A DNA stretch of 64,000 bases from Leptodactylus fallax. Lineage: Eukaryota; Chordata; Amphibia; Anura; Leptodactylidae. Location: contig CAMRHE010000012.1 of NCBI GenBank assembly GCA_947044405.1, forward strand, positions 11,114,001 through 11,178,000, read 5' to 3'. Each line of letters starts with the position of its first letter. Positions within the stretch are counted from its first letter, which is position 1. The position numbers were made by a program, and so were the translations under genes. A model generated the notes under the pieces. That model was not told where the DNA came from and searched no databases. It saw only the letters and a list, made by a program, of their open reading frames with translations. Positions 1 to 11,661 of this stretch are shown piece by piece.

Positions 1-734
1 TTGTAAATGGAAAAGTTATTCAGGCAACAAGGAAATTACCAATCCTAACAAAATTGGCAAAATTGAATTTCCTGTTCACTTTTTTTTACATAAGCAAGCA
101 TAGTGATGTCAATGTTCACATCCAAGCTCTACTGAGTGTTCACATGCCCTTAATCATATGGATGTAAAGAACACTTTGCTTCAGCATACAGAGGGATGCT
201 TCCTGACATTGGGCCCACATGTGAGCTTGCCAGCAAAGCAGTGTTTGGGCAGTCATGCTCTTTTCAAATGGAGCATCATTTCTCTGTCACTGGCTGGCTG
301 ATGTGTTAATGGCCAGAATATTAGCAAAGAACCCAAACAGAGACTCTCTGCGGGATCCCCAGCCCTGTGGAGAGATGAGTAAGCATATTTTGAAATTTAA
401 AGACTCTGTGGGAGTGGGGGGGGGGGGGAATTACTTGGAACACCCCTTTACAGAAACATTCTATGTATGGGGAGGCATACTGTGAAACAATAAGGTGATG
501 ATATAATCCTGCAGTTCACAGTCACACAAAGGAAGTTTTTCTTTAATGAGCACACAAACAATACACAGCGCAGGCTCATCTTTTTAGATTGTGCTATTTA
601 TAGACATAAGTAGAAAGTATATAATACATAAACTGTCCTTTTCCAAAGACCTCATCTTGAAGACTTGCCAAATGACAGCTAGAGTATAAAAAGAAAACAT
701 AGGGTCACTAGAAACCATTGAATGTCTTATGAAT
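1..734. other. Intronic sequence, no gene seen
   Basis: AT-rich sequence with only short chance reading frames. The one notable item is a run of 13 G at 416-428. No splice-flanked exon or recognisable repeat was found. Confidence 0.5.
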
Positions 735-1000
735 GCCTCTTAAAAAGTTAGTCCTGAGGATAGGGGATAAGTGTCAGATCTCTGGGTATCCAAACACTGG
801 GATTCCCAGCAATCAGGAGAATGTAGGACCAAAATTCCCCTTGAAGTCTCCCTGTGAATGAAGAGCTAGTGCGATTGCATGGCAAGCACTCCAATCACTT
901 CTATGGGGCCACCAGGACTGCCATCTCTGGCAACCCCATAGATGTGAAAGGAGCACTGGTCACGAAAGCACGCTGGCGGACCCCTGTAATATTGAGACCT
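735..1000 (+). repeat. Interspersed repeat, unclassified
   Basis: The segment from the GATAGGGGATAAGTGTCAGA motif onward resembles a second block at about 35150-35365 (motif GATAAATGTCTGATC, then an ACTGGGATCCC-like stretch), so it is at least two-copy here. No termini or target duplication were resolved, and the class is unknown. The pattern is familiar from frog intergenic DNA; that last point is recall, not a search. Confidence 0.4.
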
Positions 1001-2329
1001 TATTCTGCAAGAATTAAATTCAAATGTGAATAACCAATTACATGTTTGGCTTATAATGCACATGTGATACCTGCTAAGTATTCATGCAAGAATTTCCCAG
1101 AATTGGGAAATGGCTTATTTTAATAACACAGATACATAAAAACATAGTACTGAAAGCCTCAAACAGTCCTTGTGATACTCAAAGCATTGCACTGCCATCA
1201 ATTCCCTAGATATTGTAAACAATTCAGACACTAGAGAATTCCAAAGTAAGTAGCAGATTTATAATTCAAAGCACAGACTCAAAGCATCAGTTTACCTTTG
1301 GTTTTACTTACCAAGACTGTGTGATCACTTCTTGGAAGGTAGAGACTATTACAGGATTATAAGGAATAATATATTGTCTCAGAAGTCAATCTTAAGTACA
1401 AACAAGAATAGACATTTGGAGAAGCAGATTGTTTTATTAATAGTGGAGACATGGATCTAAACAGTACATAGTGGGGCAGATTTACTAAAACTGTGTAAGT
1501 TTTAGACAGTGCAAATTTAGAGTAAACTGTTTTAAAATGCTCTAGACTTATCACATGGACTAATGCTGGATAATAAATCCGGTGCATTGTTAAAAACTAT
1601 CAGGGAGTTTTAGAGACGACCTTTTGTCACCTCTACCAACTCTTTGAATTGTACAATAGGCGCAGCTTTCAGCATAGTTAGATATTTTTTCTCTAGTCCC
1701 CACCATTCCTGAGCAATTGGTGCTGTTAATTTCATCTCCAAATATGCTAATTAGGATAATTAGGCTACTGTCAGGAGGGAGGTCCTGGAGGTGAAAAGTC
1801 TCCATAAAAACAATTCATAAATGAGGTGAAAAGCATGTAACATTTTTTTTGGCACATTTTCAATAGTAAGTCTGCCCTAGTGAGTCTGCAGAGACCTCTG
1901 CAGATGGAGTTTGAAGGCATCGTTCACAGTAGATTAAGGGACATTTATGTGCCTCATTTTACATTGACTATTATCTAGTGAATCAATAGTTAGTGCATTC
2001 CGTGAATGCTCATCAGTGCAAAACATGAAACTTCATTTTTGTATGCATTACTGTTTTCCAACTATAAAATATGCAAAAGTGAGAATTCATGGTGGCATAC
2101 AGTACACAGATTAAGATGCAGACATTTTATTCACTCATGTGCATCCAGTGTATATCACACAAACACTATTTAAAATACTGGGGCAGATTTCATAAGCAAA
2201 ATGCGCCAGAATATTGGCCTAATTTATGCCCTAAACAGTCTAACATTCCGGCTTTTGAACTATGCACTGATAACCTGGATGGTTTGAGGATGGTCTGTAG
2301 GACACGATATCCATTTTTTCCATAAAGAA
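1001..2329. other. Intronic sequence, no gene seen
   Basis: No coding signal. Two short GGGGCAGATTT motifs (near 1473 and 2182) may mark old MITE fragments, but no paired termini were found. Confidence 0.4.
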
Positions 2330-2333
2330 TTAA

Positions 2334-2760
2334 AGGGGTTGTCCGGGATAAACTATGAATTAACCCCTAAATAAACCCCCTCCCCCGCCTCACTTCTAAT
2401 TTACTTCTATTAAGAAAATGTATAATTACCCATATCCCTGGGGCGGGACACTTTCTGATAATCTGGTGACGTTCCGTTTCACTGCTTCCGAAACGTAATG
2501 TCACTAGTACTCCCCCCAACCCTATAAATACTTACGTGTCTTCCTGTGTCCGGGAACGGCTCCTCCTCTCTTAAAGCAGTTGTGCAGTCAGGAGGTGACT
2601 GCAAGACATGCGCAGTAGAGATGGCACTCCATCTCTACTGCACAGGCCTCACAGGTACTTCTGGTCTGTGCACAGCGTCTCCAGCCTGCACACAGTGAAG
2701 AAGAAAGGAGGAGCCGTCACCCAGATTGGAAGCTAGGTAAGTATGATGCTATGGGACGGG
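2334..2760. repeat. Fold-back DNA element (partial), TTAA/AGGGGTTGTCC type
   Basis: It starts right after TTAA (2330-2333) with AGGGGTTGTCCGGGATAAA. Internally it folds back: 13-bp perfect arms at 2612-2624 and 2629-2641 around a 4-nt loop, with further pairing between the GGCTCCTCCT and AGGAGGAGCC stretches outside. Related ends occur near 50612 (reverse) and 54566. The far terminus was not found, so the right edge is approximate. Structure suggests a non-autonomous DNA transposon; superfamily unresolved. Confidence 0.45.
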
Positions 2761-3082
2761 GGATGGGTTTAATTAGTTACTTGAGAAGGGCTAGCAGTGG
2801 GCGGGATAGCTTAGCGTAGCTTAACTAGGGAGACAGGGAGGGACGTGTTACGGCGTGAGAGAGGAGGGGGGAGCAGTGACAGGGAGGTAGTGTGGAAGGT
2901 AAACAGGAAGTTACATTGCAGGAAGCTAACACTATGTAAACAAATGCAGAAGATGCTAGGAGCTCCCAGAGAAACCTAGAAATCACTCAGTTTCCATTTT
3001 GCATGAGCTTTTGCTCTGAGAAGACATTGGCATTCCTGGATTGTTTGATCTATGGCTTCTTCTTTGCATGATACAGCCTTAA

Positions 3083-3807
3083 AAGGGTTTTCCAAATTAT
3101 ATTTTTTTTTTTTTTCAGATAAAAAATGTGCTGAAATTAGTTTTTCTAATTGAGATCAAATAAAAACTTCCTACCCTTTTGCAGAATCGGCGGCGGCAGC
3201 AGCAGCGTAGACAAACACATTTTTTATTTTTATTTTGAACTATCCTAGCCTCTCCTCTGACTCCATCAGACAGACATTCTTCTGTGAGTGGTCGGAGGGT
3301 TTTATGGTCTGGCTGGCAGCATGGAAGATGCATAGGGAGAGTGTAGGAAATGAACAACAAGCAAAAGATGCGAATGATTTATTATTGGCATCATGCAGAG
3401 AAAACTGCATGCTTTCAAAAGCATGTGTGGGTTCCAAAAACCGCATGCATTTTATTAAAAAATGCATTTGGTTTTCTGATAACACTTTTTTGGAAAACTG
3501 CATCATCTGAACACAGCCTTACTGTGAAGAGATGTATCATGGGAGTGAATGGAAAAGTAACAATACTGGGCGTGAATGAAAATCTGCTAGGAGGTGCACT
3601 GGGTGAATGCTGGGAGGGGCTGCTTGGGAAAGCACTGGCACTTCTACAACCAGGAAAGAGAAACCAGGAAGTATCGCATGAGTCTGAAAGTATGAGGAAT
3701 GGTAAAATTGGTACAAACATACATAAAGATACGCAGTTATGCTTATTCGTTCATTTAACATGTATTTCCTGCCTTTAGTCACATTTTCTTAGTTACAGAA
3801 AACCCTT
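3083..3807. mobile_element. TTAA-flanked non-autonomous DNA transposon
   Basis: TTAA lies at both edges (3079-3082 and 3808-3811). The ends are inverted: AAGGGTTTTC at the left and GAAAACCCTT at the right. TTAA target duplications are typical of piggyBac and Kolobok elements. No transposase is present; the overlapping frames of 80-140 codons on both strands have no recognisable motif. The element is 725 bp. Confidence 0.55.
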
Positions 3808-3834
3808 TTAACTTGCATTTGTGGCTTGCACAGC

Positions 3835-4398
3835 GAACTGTGTTCACAGAAATTGATTTCTGGAAATATTTCTGAGCCCATGTAGGGATTTACATTACTG
3901 ATTCAAGCCTGTTTTTAACGCAGTGCCTTCTGAGGTTCCATAGATCACAAGCATCCAATATTGACTGTCGGCCTTGGCCCTTGTGCACATCGAGTTCTCC
4001 AGATTCTTTGACTCTTTTAATGATATTATGTGCTGATGATGGCGGGATATTGCTATTTTATGTTGAGGAACGTTTTTGGTTCACAGATTGGTGAACCTCT
4101 GCCTAATTTTGCTTCTTAGAGACTCTGCCCCTCTTACTTGGTTTTCTTATTTACTGGTTTTCGTTAGTACCACTTACTTTTCCAGTCGTGATAAACATGT
4201 CCCAACTTTTTTCTTTGTGTTGCTGCCATTAATCTGTGAGTGAGTAAATTTTTTTAAAAATGAAACGAAAATTTCTAATTTTCAACTTCTGATATGTTCT
4301 AAGGTCTACTGTGAATAAAACGTGGTTATATCAGTTTTACAAATCATTATGTTCTTGTTTTCTTAAAATTTTTCCCAACTTTATTGGAATTAGAGTTG
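3835..4398 (-). pseudogene. Tc1-like transposon fragment with transposase N-terminal remnant
   Basis: On the minus strand, about 4040 down to 3845 reads as a Tc1-like transposase DNA-binding region: HNIIKRVKESGELDVHKGQ, then LRRHCVKNRLESV. An in-frame TAA follows, then WAQKYFQKSISVNT in the same frame. The right edge near 4398 (AATTAGAGTTG, then TA) looks like the element's terminal repeat. The catalytic domain and the other terminus are absent, so this is a dead 5' fragment. Family assignment is from recognised motif order; the exact edges are approximate. Confidence 0.6.
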
Positions 4399-4400
4399 TA

Positions 4401-5379
4401 AATCTATCATATTTTAAGACTGTCTAATCTAATTTAGCACTGTCTGAGAGATTCATGTTGTGTACTTGCAGCAGGTTAGCCACTGCAAAATCACTGGTAG
4501 CTCAAGTGATCTACAAAGAAGCCCTTCTCCTCTTAAACCTATCATTTACACTTGCCCATTCCCTCCTACCTCACACAACACTACATTTCCATAGCTTAAA
4601 CTAATGTACCTGCTCCTTCCAGACTTCTGTGGTCTGTGGAGAAGTACATTGTGCTGGTAGCAAATAGAAGAGCTGTGTGCTCCTGAAGCTGCTCCCTTCT
4701 TGTGGTTTCCCCTTCCTCCCTGGTTGCTGGGTGAGTGAGAGCAGTTACTCAGTGAAGGAACGTCTCTCCTCAGCTGCAGCATAGACATTAGAGGCCAAGG
4801 TGTGCTTACCTGCAGCTGAGCAAAGGAGGGTGGGTCCTCAGATCAGCTGTGCAGTTCTGAATCTGTTCGGCCGTGCACCCACTCAGCTTAAAGGGATCAC
4901 TGCTTCTGGCTCTGCTGCAAAGCAAATAGCGGCAGCCAGGTAACGTAAAAGCTCCATCAGTGCCACCCTCCAAAAGAAGGTCCAATCTGTCTCCTGAGGC
5001 GAGAGACTCATATCGTCTCATGGCAGATGCAGCCCTGTTTCCACTGCAGATTTTTTTTTCAGCAATGTGTGGATGACATTTCTTAAAATCTTACCCAGGT
5101 TTTCTGGAGTGTAAAATGCTGTGTTTTTTCCACAAATGTTTCAGCAGTAACCAAAACACAACCTTTTCACCGAAATAATGTTGATACACAGTAACAAATG
5201 ATTGGGTTTGACATTTTAAATTAGCAACAACTTGCAAATAACTAATTGCAAGTATAGTACCTGTTACATACAGTATATGGTATCTATTTAGTATAATAAT
5301 GCTTGAATATTAGTTGTAATAAATAGACACTAAGCTAAATATGACATAATTTGTATTTAATTTTCACCAACATGCTCAA
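4401..5379. other. Intronic sequence, no gene seen
   Basis: No repeat termini, splice-flanked exon or long reading frame recognised. Frames of 70-80 codons on the minus strand lack any domain. Confidence 0.4.
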
Positions 5380-5578
5380 GGCTACGGCAGCTTTTTTTGT
5401 TACAGATTTTGCTGCGGTTTTTGAACCAAAGCCAGGAGTGGATTTAGCAGCAGGTAGAAGTATAAGAACTTCTTCTATAATTCCCATTACTTTTGTAGCC
5501 ATTCTTGGCTTTGGCTCAAAAAACCGTAGCAAAATCTGCAACAAAAAAATTGGGTTTCCGTAATATGGGGCCGTAGCC
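5380..5578. mobile_element. Harbinger-like MITE
   Basis: Short element of 199 bp with GGCTACGGC at the left and GCCGTAGCC at the right. CAA and TAA flank it, close to the 3-bp TWA duplication of PIF/Harbinger. The inner arms are also inverted: AAAATCTGTAAC-like and TTTTGCTGCGGTTTTTGA are matched by TCAAAAAACCGTAGCAAAA. It resembles the elements at 7036-7261, 8117-8406 and 59778-60094. Confidence 0.5.
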
Positions 5579-5581
5579 TAA

Positions 5582-6630
5582 AATTGTTTTAAAGACTTGG
5601 CGTGGCTTAAGATATGACAGGGTTCACCAGAATTGTACCAACACTGATGGATGTTTCTGTAAATTCAGTAAATCAACTAGCAGGTAATCTAAATTTATAC
5701 TAGACAATCTTAAAATGCAACAGGATTATCATCCAGCATCAGCCACTGTGATACATCTGGTACATTTTAGACTGTCTAATCTAAATTTGTCTCAGAATTT
5801 AGCAGGTTTATTAAATCTGCTGTGTTATTTTTAGGGAATCAGCCATTTGTCTAAAGGAAGCATGTGACTGTTATATATAAAATGTGTAAAGGTTGTTGCG
5901 GTGGGCCCAGTGGTCAGTGGCAAGAAATGCCTTTTAAGGAGTCTACTAGAGATGGGCAAACTGGCTTGTAGCAATCCACGTTTGACACAAAGTTCCCCCA
6001 AAATTTAGGTTTTCGACAATGACATAAAGTTTTCAATTTGCAAACCACCAATAGCCACCACCATGTAACACTCAAGGATGAAGTAGATTGCAGGAGGATC
6101 ACATGATCTGTGAACCAGGCAGACTTTCCAATAATTCCTTGCATCAGCCTTTCAGTCAGTTATGTTATGTGGGTGGAGAGGATGCTGATGATACCTTAAG
6201 CAATATATAATAGAGGTGCCATTTTGTGGGGAAGGAGGAAGAGAGAACAATGGACAGACCTTAGCCAGCAAAGATAATGCCAAGTTCAAAAAAAATTCTG
6301 TATTTTTGCATTAAGTGCAGAAACTACAAATAGATATAGGAGAGGAGATAGTACTGTGAGAGAGAGAGGAAAAGGGGAGAGATTAGATTAATTTAATTTG
6401 TTTAGACAGAGAGATAAATGGTGAGGTCATAGAAATCAGTATCATTCCAGAAGGCCCTATCTACAATCAGTAAACAAAGCATAATAACTGGAGAGCTAAC
6501 CTTTCACAGTGGGTATGACTTATTTGGCACTGAAATAGCATATATCTGGAAATATGTAATTTTGGTTTCCATTGTATTGGTACTTTAAGAGCTCTGCAAA
6601 TGCGACATGGCATACAACATTTTACAACCA
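5582..6630. other. Intronic sequence, no gene seen
   Basis: Mostly unique AT-rich sequence with a GA-rich patch around 6355-6380. No coding or structural signal found. Confidence 0.4.
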
Positions 6631-6632
6631 CT

Positions 6633-7035
6633 TAAGGGGTATTGCCATGTTCAGGAGCAATTGTGAAACAAACTGTGTTGTGCTTTTTCTTCTTTAGCCC
6701 CTTGTGAAAATGAAAACTTTAGGACTAAGTGAACAGTTTATTTGAAAAAAGTAGTTTTTTCATTTTCATATCCCAATGGTAAAAACACCTGTAAGGTCAA
6801 AAATGCTCTCTATACTCCTTGATATATTCCGTGAGGGGTCTAGTTTCCAAAATGGGGTCATATTTTGGGGTTCTCCACAGTTCTGGTACTTCAAGGGCTC
6901 TGCAAATGCGACATGGTGCCTGACGTCAATTCCAGCTAAATCTGCCCTCCAAAAGCTCAATGGCGCTACTTTCAGTCTGTACCCTACTGTGCGGAATTAC
7001 AATTGCAGAACAAATTGGAGGTACTTTTGGGGAAA
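6633..7035 (+). repeat. Old interspersed repeat, partial
   Basis: Contains the phrase CTAGTTTCCAAAATGGGGTC and, further on, GCAAATGCGACATGG. The latter also occurs at about 6597, so part of the unit is duplicated nearby. The phrase is one I associate with abundant frog repeats (recall only). It runs into the Harbinger-like fragment at about 7036. Confidence 0.4.
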
Positions 7036-7261
7036 AATACAGGCAGCGGCCACACTGCGATTTCCAAAACTGCTGTGGTTTTGGAAATCGCAGCATGTCA
7101 ATTATACCTAGGTTTCCCTATAGGTATAATGGAAGCAGAAAGTCTGCAGAGGAAACCACTGTAGACTTTCTGTGAAAAGCGCTGGAAAAACCACAATGTG
7201 TTACTGCCATGTTTTTAACCGCAGCACTTTTTTGCTGCGGCCCTCTACGTTGGCCTTAGCC
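7036..7261. mobile_element. Harbinger-like MITE, left-truncated
   Basis: The right terminus GGCCTTAGCC is followed by TTA (7262-7264). The body shares GCGATTTCCAAAACTGCTG, CCCTATAGGTATAAT and GAAGCAGAAA with the complete copy at 59778-60094. The left terminus is missing. Confidence 0.5.
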
Positions 7262-8830
7262 TTAGGTGGTTTTAGGCTGCCTGCACTGATCGTGTGCATT
7301 AAGGCCTCCGGAGCCTCGGTCAAAATTGACTGAAGCGCCATTTTTTGGTGGCAGACCAGGATTGAGATCCGGGACTGGCAATTTGTTGCCTTGCCTATTG
7401 AAGCCTCTCAGGCTTATCTGGTATTAATTTCATTACAGGCTATTATATGCATTATAATGCATTGTTTTAGCAATCAGACCCCCTGAGGTTCAAGACCCCT
7501 AGGGGGTCTAATTATTACAGTAATAACAAAAAAGTTAAAATAAGTACAAAAATTTTTAAAATAAATAAAACACATATGAAAGTTAGAAAAATTATGTGAA
7601 ATACATACACTTTAGGTATCCCTGTGTTTGAAAACGGCTGGCCTACAAATTTATTAAAATATTTTCCCATACAGTGAACGCTGTAGCGGGAAAATATATC
7701 AAAAGAGCTGAACCGCCATTTTTTTGCTGTTTCACCTCTCATAAAAATTTGAATAAAAAGCGATCAAATCAATATGCAATCCCCAAAATTATATAACTAA
7801 TAAGTACATCTGTCCCCGCACAAAAGACACCTTATGCATCCCTGTAAATGGAAATATAAAAAAGTTGCAGTTGATAGAATATGGTGACTCCAAGAAATGC
7901 TTTTTTTTTTTTAAGTGGTTAAAACGTAAAGGTATATATGCTTATGTTGCAGTTCTTGCGTGGTTTATGATGTTTTTTATGTGGTTTTTGTTGCTTTTTT
8001 TGATGCATTTTTGTTTTTTTGGAAAATCTGTTTTTAATAATTGCGAGCAGTTTTTGCTGCATTTTTCTGGCTCCCATTGATTTTAATTAGTTTTTCAAGG
8101 TGGAATCCGCCTGAAAGCTAAGGCCCCATGAAGCGGGCCACAGAGAAAAAACTGCGGCTGAAACGCATTGCGTTTTTTTCTTCAGTGCTTTTCACAGAAA
8201 GTCCGCAGAGGTTTTCTCTGCAGGCTTTCTGCTTCCATTATACCTATAGGGAAACTGCCGGTGTTTCTGTGGGTGTAATTGCCATGCTGCGATTTCCAAA
8301 ACCGCAATGTATTTTTCCGCAATGTGTGGATGGGATTCGCTAGAATGCATTTGCAGTGACTGTAAAATGCAGCGTTTTTTATGTTTATACCATGTGGGGC
8401 CCCGGCTGAATATAGGTCATGTTGCTTTTTTTCTGAAAAAAACGAGCTAGAGAAAAAAATCTGCTACTGACTCCCATTGAAATGAATGGAAGGCATATTC
8501 TGAAGCAAGCAGAATCCGCCTTAAAATGCTCCTGCAAAAAACTTTGTGGGAACTCACCCTAAATTTGGTATTGCTAGAATACCAACCCATGGAATACAGG
8601 TGACATGTCAATTTAGCAGCACAGGGAACGCCGTAGAATCAAAGCCTATAAGAATGTCTCAGAAACGCAGTTTTTCTCCACCCCATTCTGAATTTTTTTC
8701 AGCTTCCTAGCACATTGTGTGGAATATTAAATGGTACCATTAAAAAGTACAATTTGTCCCACAAACAATAAGCTGTTATATGGCTCTGTGAAAATAAAAA
8801 TAAAAAAGTAATGGGATTTGGAATGCATCC
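7262..8830 (+). repeat. Large interspersed repeat interrupted by a second element
   Basis: 7262-7900 carries CCCCTAGGGGGTCTAAT and GTGAACGCTGTAGC-like motifs. 8570-8815 carries GGGAACGCCGTAG, TTAAATGGTACCATTAAAAA and CAATTTGTCCCACAAA, which look like a continuation of one repeat. 7940-8570 is a different element whose TCCCATTGA and GAATCCGCCT arms flank the MITE at 8117-8406. A related piece lies upstream of the LINE at 62049. Boundaries are approximate; continuity is inference. Confidence 0.4.
8117..8406. mobile_element. Harbinger-like MITE
   Basis: The left end GCTAAGGCCCCATG and right end GTGGGGCCCCGGC form inverted termini. The body shares CCCTATAGG/CCTATAGGG, GCGATTTCCAAAAC and the AAAACGCATTGCG type with the copy at 59778-60094, in reverse order. 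No clear 3-bp duplication. Confidence 0.5.
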
Positions 8831-9164
8831 GTTTATTATGTGTTTTACCCCTCACTAGATTTTACCCCTCACTAGACAATTTTGAAAAGTGTCTTGAAAA
8901 GCATCATACAAAAATTATTAAAGGAGTGCACCACAATGGTGTAGAACATTGGTGTAAGCCAACCAGTGGTGATGTGAAAAAATTGTCTAGCATGTGTTTC
9001 AGGATGTGCCATATTTATCATGAACCATGCACCTGAAAAGGGAGGAGCTTTCCACTCCTTTACATGAAGAGTTCTCCCTTTCACACCACTGAGAAACGTT
9101 TGAGACAGTTTCTATTAGTCTAATTTGGATATACTAGGGAGGGGGGATTTATTAAACCATCTAT

Positions 9165-10195
9165 GGCTAAGGCCTCACGTTGAGGAATGCAGCTAAAAAA
9201 ACACAGCAGAAACACATTGTGTTTTTTTTTCCGCATATTATTATTATTATAATACATTTTATTTATATAGCACCAACATATTCCGCAGAACTTTACAATT
9301 TGTAGGGTTCAAGTACAGACAAAAAAGATACATTACAAAGAAATAGTCAATTCACACAATGGGACTGAGGGCCCTGCTTGCAAGAGCTTACAAACTATGA
9401 GGCAGAGGGGTGACACAAGAGGTAGCAGGGGTGACATAGGAGGTAGCATTGCTTATACACTGGTCTAGACATTTTTGTCATAGTGGTTACTTTCCTTACG
9501 CCTGGACATATAAAGTTACAGTCTGATATGGCATCATATTCTGTGGTGTAATGCAGGTGTATGAACAGAGGAATGGGTTTACATTAGGAATTGTGATAGG
9601 CCTGTCTGAAATGATATGTCTTTAGTTTGCACTTGAAGCTGTAGAAATTGGGAATTAATCTGATTGTCCGGGGTAGAGCATTCCAGAGAAGTGGTGCAAC
9701 TCGGGAGACGTCTTGGATACGGGAGTGGGAGGTTCTGATAATAGAGGATGTTAGTCTTAGGTCAGCATTATGGAGAGCCTTGTGGATGAGGGTGATAAGT
9801 TTATATTGTATTCTGTATTGAATAGGCAGCCAATGTAGTGACCGGCACAGACTGGAGGCATCGCTATAGCGTCTAGACTGATAGATGAGCCTGGCCGCTG
9901 CATTCAGAATAGATTGTAGAGGGGAGAGTTTAGTAAGGGGAAGACCGATTAGTAAGGAGTTACTGTAGTCAAGGCGAGAGTGAATAAGTGCAACAATAAG
10001 TGTTTTTAATGTATCTGTGGTAAGGAAAGGGCATAGTTTTTCTCTGCGTTTTTTTCTTTCCTTATCAAATCTATAGGGAAAATGCGAGTGTTTCCTCAAG
10101 TAAAATTGGCATGCTGCGTTTTTCGAAAATGTAGCTTTTATGCATTGTGTGTATGGGATTAGCAGGTACTGTAAATCACAGAGGTTTTTTTTATG
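9165..10195. mobile_element. Harbinger-like MITE split by an L2 fragment
   Basis: 9165-9237 starts GGCTAAGGCCTCACG and runs to TTTCCGCA. The same family resumes at 10033 with CTCTGCG, CTATAGGGAAAATGCG and GCATGCTGCG. The interval between is the L2 3' end. The right terminus was not identified. Confidence 0.45.
9238..10032 (-). pseudogene. L2-type LINE, 5'-truncated 3' end
   Basis: The minus strand encodes the last part of an L2 reverse transcriptase region: LTTDTLKTLIVALIHSRLDY, then LNAAARLIYQSRRY, SLHWLPIQYRIQYKLITL and SRVAPLLWNALP, ending at a stop near 9584. The 3' UTR ends in a (TTA)n-type tail at about 9240. The same sequence occurs at 48700-49645. The 5' break lies within RT C-terminal coding sequence (about 10032), so the fragment has no catalytic motifs. 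It sits inside the MITE at 9165-10195. Confidence 0.75.
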
Positions 10196-10199
10196 TGCA

Positions 10200-10678
10200 T
10201 TTGATTTATTAAGAGGATGGAGCCTCTTAATAATTCAGGCGTACCTCACGACACCTGCATACTTTATTAATAAATTTTCCCCATTTAGATCAGCAATAAC
10301 AGATCTTTCCTATTTTATACATTTTATTACACCATTTTTATTTAACCTGAGGGTCTCTTTAAACGTCTTTACAACATTTACCTCCAATTTGTTCTGCAAT
10401 TGTAATACAAGCAAGAAACCAGTGAAAGGGCACTACAAACTAGGGAAAGCCCTGAACGCACCTCATAAACTGTGCTAAAGCAATTTTAATAGCTATAAAT
10501 GGGAGTTATTTTAAGAACTGTGAGATGATAAGCACTACGACAGAACAAGAATTTAAAAGCATTATTTTGAGAACAATTGGACCATAGCAGAGATGGAAAT
10601 ATCAGGAGACTTCAAAAAGGCAAAGCATTTCTTAGAGTGAGGAAAATCATGCTGTGTTTGCTTTTATTTCATAAAACC
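10200..10678. other. Intronic sequence, no gene seen
   Basis: No recognisable repeat end, exon or domain. Confidence 0.35.
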
Positions 10679-10682
10679 TTAA

Positions 10683-11067
10683 AGAGGACATTTCACGTCC
10701 TCATCAATGTGCGGTTTTATATACCGCTTGAAAGCCGACCGTGTGTTGAATTCAGCGCATGGTCGGCTTTCCAAGTAAGCTGGAGATATTGGTGCTATTA
10801 ATTTCGGCACCGATATCTCCCCACTGTCAGAAGAGCAGGCCTTACAGCCAAGCGTCTAGTCTGGACTGTGAGGGGACGTTCCTCACAGCCCAGCGATGAT
10901 GCTAAGTGTTAAGGCCTGCCCTTCTGACAGTGGGGAGATATCGGTGCTGAGATTAAGGGTACTGATATCTCCAGCACCGGTACACTTACCGGGAAAAATG
11001 ACAGTGCGCTGAATTCAGCACACTGTCAGCTTTGTAGCATGAAAGGAACATGAAAGGTCATCTATAG
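10683..11067. mobile_element. Fold-back DNA element
   Basis: The arms are imperfect inverted copies. GACATTTCACGTCCT near the left pairs with AGGAACATGAAAGGTC near the right. Inside, CACCGATATCTCCCCACTGT (10807 on) pairs with ACAGTGGGGAGATATCGGTG (10928 on), and AGGCCTTACAG-like with AAGGCCTGCCC. TTAA occurs at both outer edges (10679-10682, 11068-11071), though the terminal bases do not align perfectly. No coding capacity. Superfamily unresolved (Kolobok or piggyBac-like if TTAA is the duplication). Confidence 0.55.
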
Positions 11068-11071
11068 TTAA

Positions 11072-11660
11072 AATTGCCCCCACATATCTGAGTAATTCTT
11101 AAAAAGTTTTAATATGAATGTTTATATCTATAATTAACCTTTGATGAACTTACACTAATATATTAGGAAATCACATACATAGAAATTCTCTAACTTTTAA
11201 ATTCCTCAGAGATTTAGCTTAAAGGGAATGTGGCAATGGAAAATGACCTATTTTTTAAATCAAGTATTAAGTTAAACATATTCTTAAAGAGTTTTTGTTG
11301 ATGTTTGTAAAAATGTTCCATATTATTATCTTTATTTTAAAAAAAATTCTTTAAAATCCTGCAGTTCTGACTCTGGCCTGTAAGGCAAATAACATGCTGA
11401 GACTTTCTGTAGGAGATTTCTTTGCAGGAGCCCTCTCACTTATCAACACACTGATGATCACAACTATCATGTACATGTAGATAAGACACAGAATCCACCA
11501 GTCACAATAACCTGTGCAAAAGCCTCTGCAGAGGTCACATAGCATGCGTAGAAAAAAATCCCATAGAAATCAATAGGGTCTGCTCTAGACTATTGATTAA
11601 AATCACAAACTATTTCAGGCTTAGTGGCAAAGGTTGGAATTGCAAGATTTTAGGACTTTT
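11072..11660. other. Intronic sequence, no gene seen
   Basis: AT-rich, no repeat termini or exon recognised. Confidence 0.4.
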
Positions 11661-11661
11661 T

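Noticed and set aside
416..428. G-run as a quadruplex or regulatory signal
   Set aside because: A single 13-G tract without the spaced G-tracts of a typical quadruplex.
3083..3807. Overlapping frames of 80-142 codons on both strands
   Set aside because: They lie within a TTAA-flanked non-coding element, and none shows a domain.
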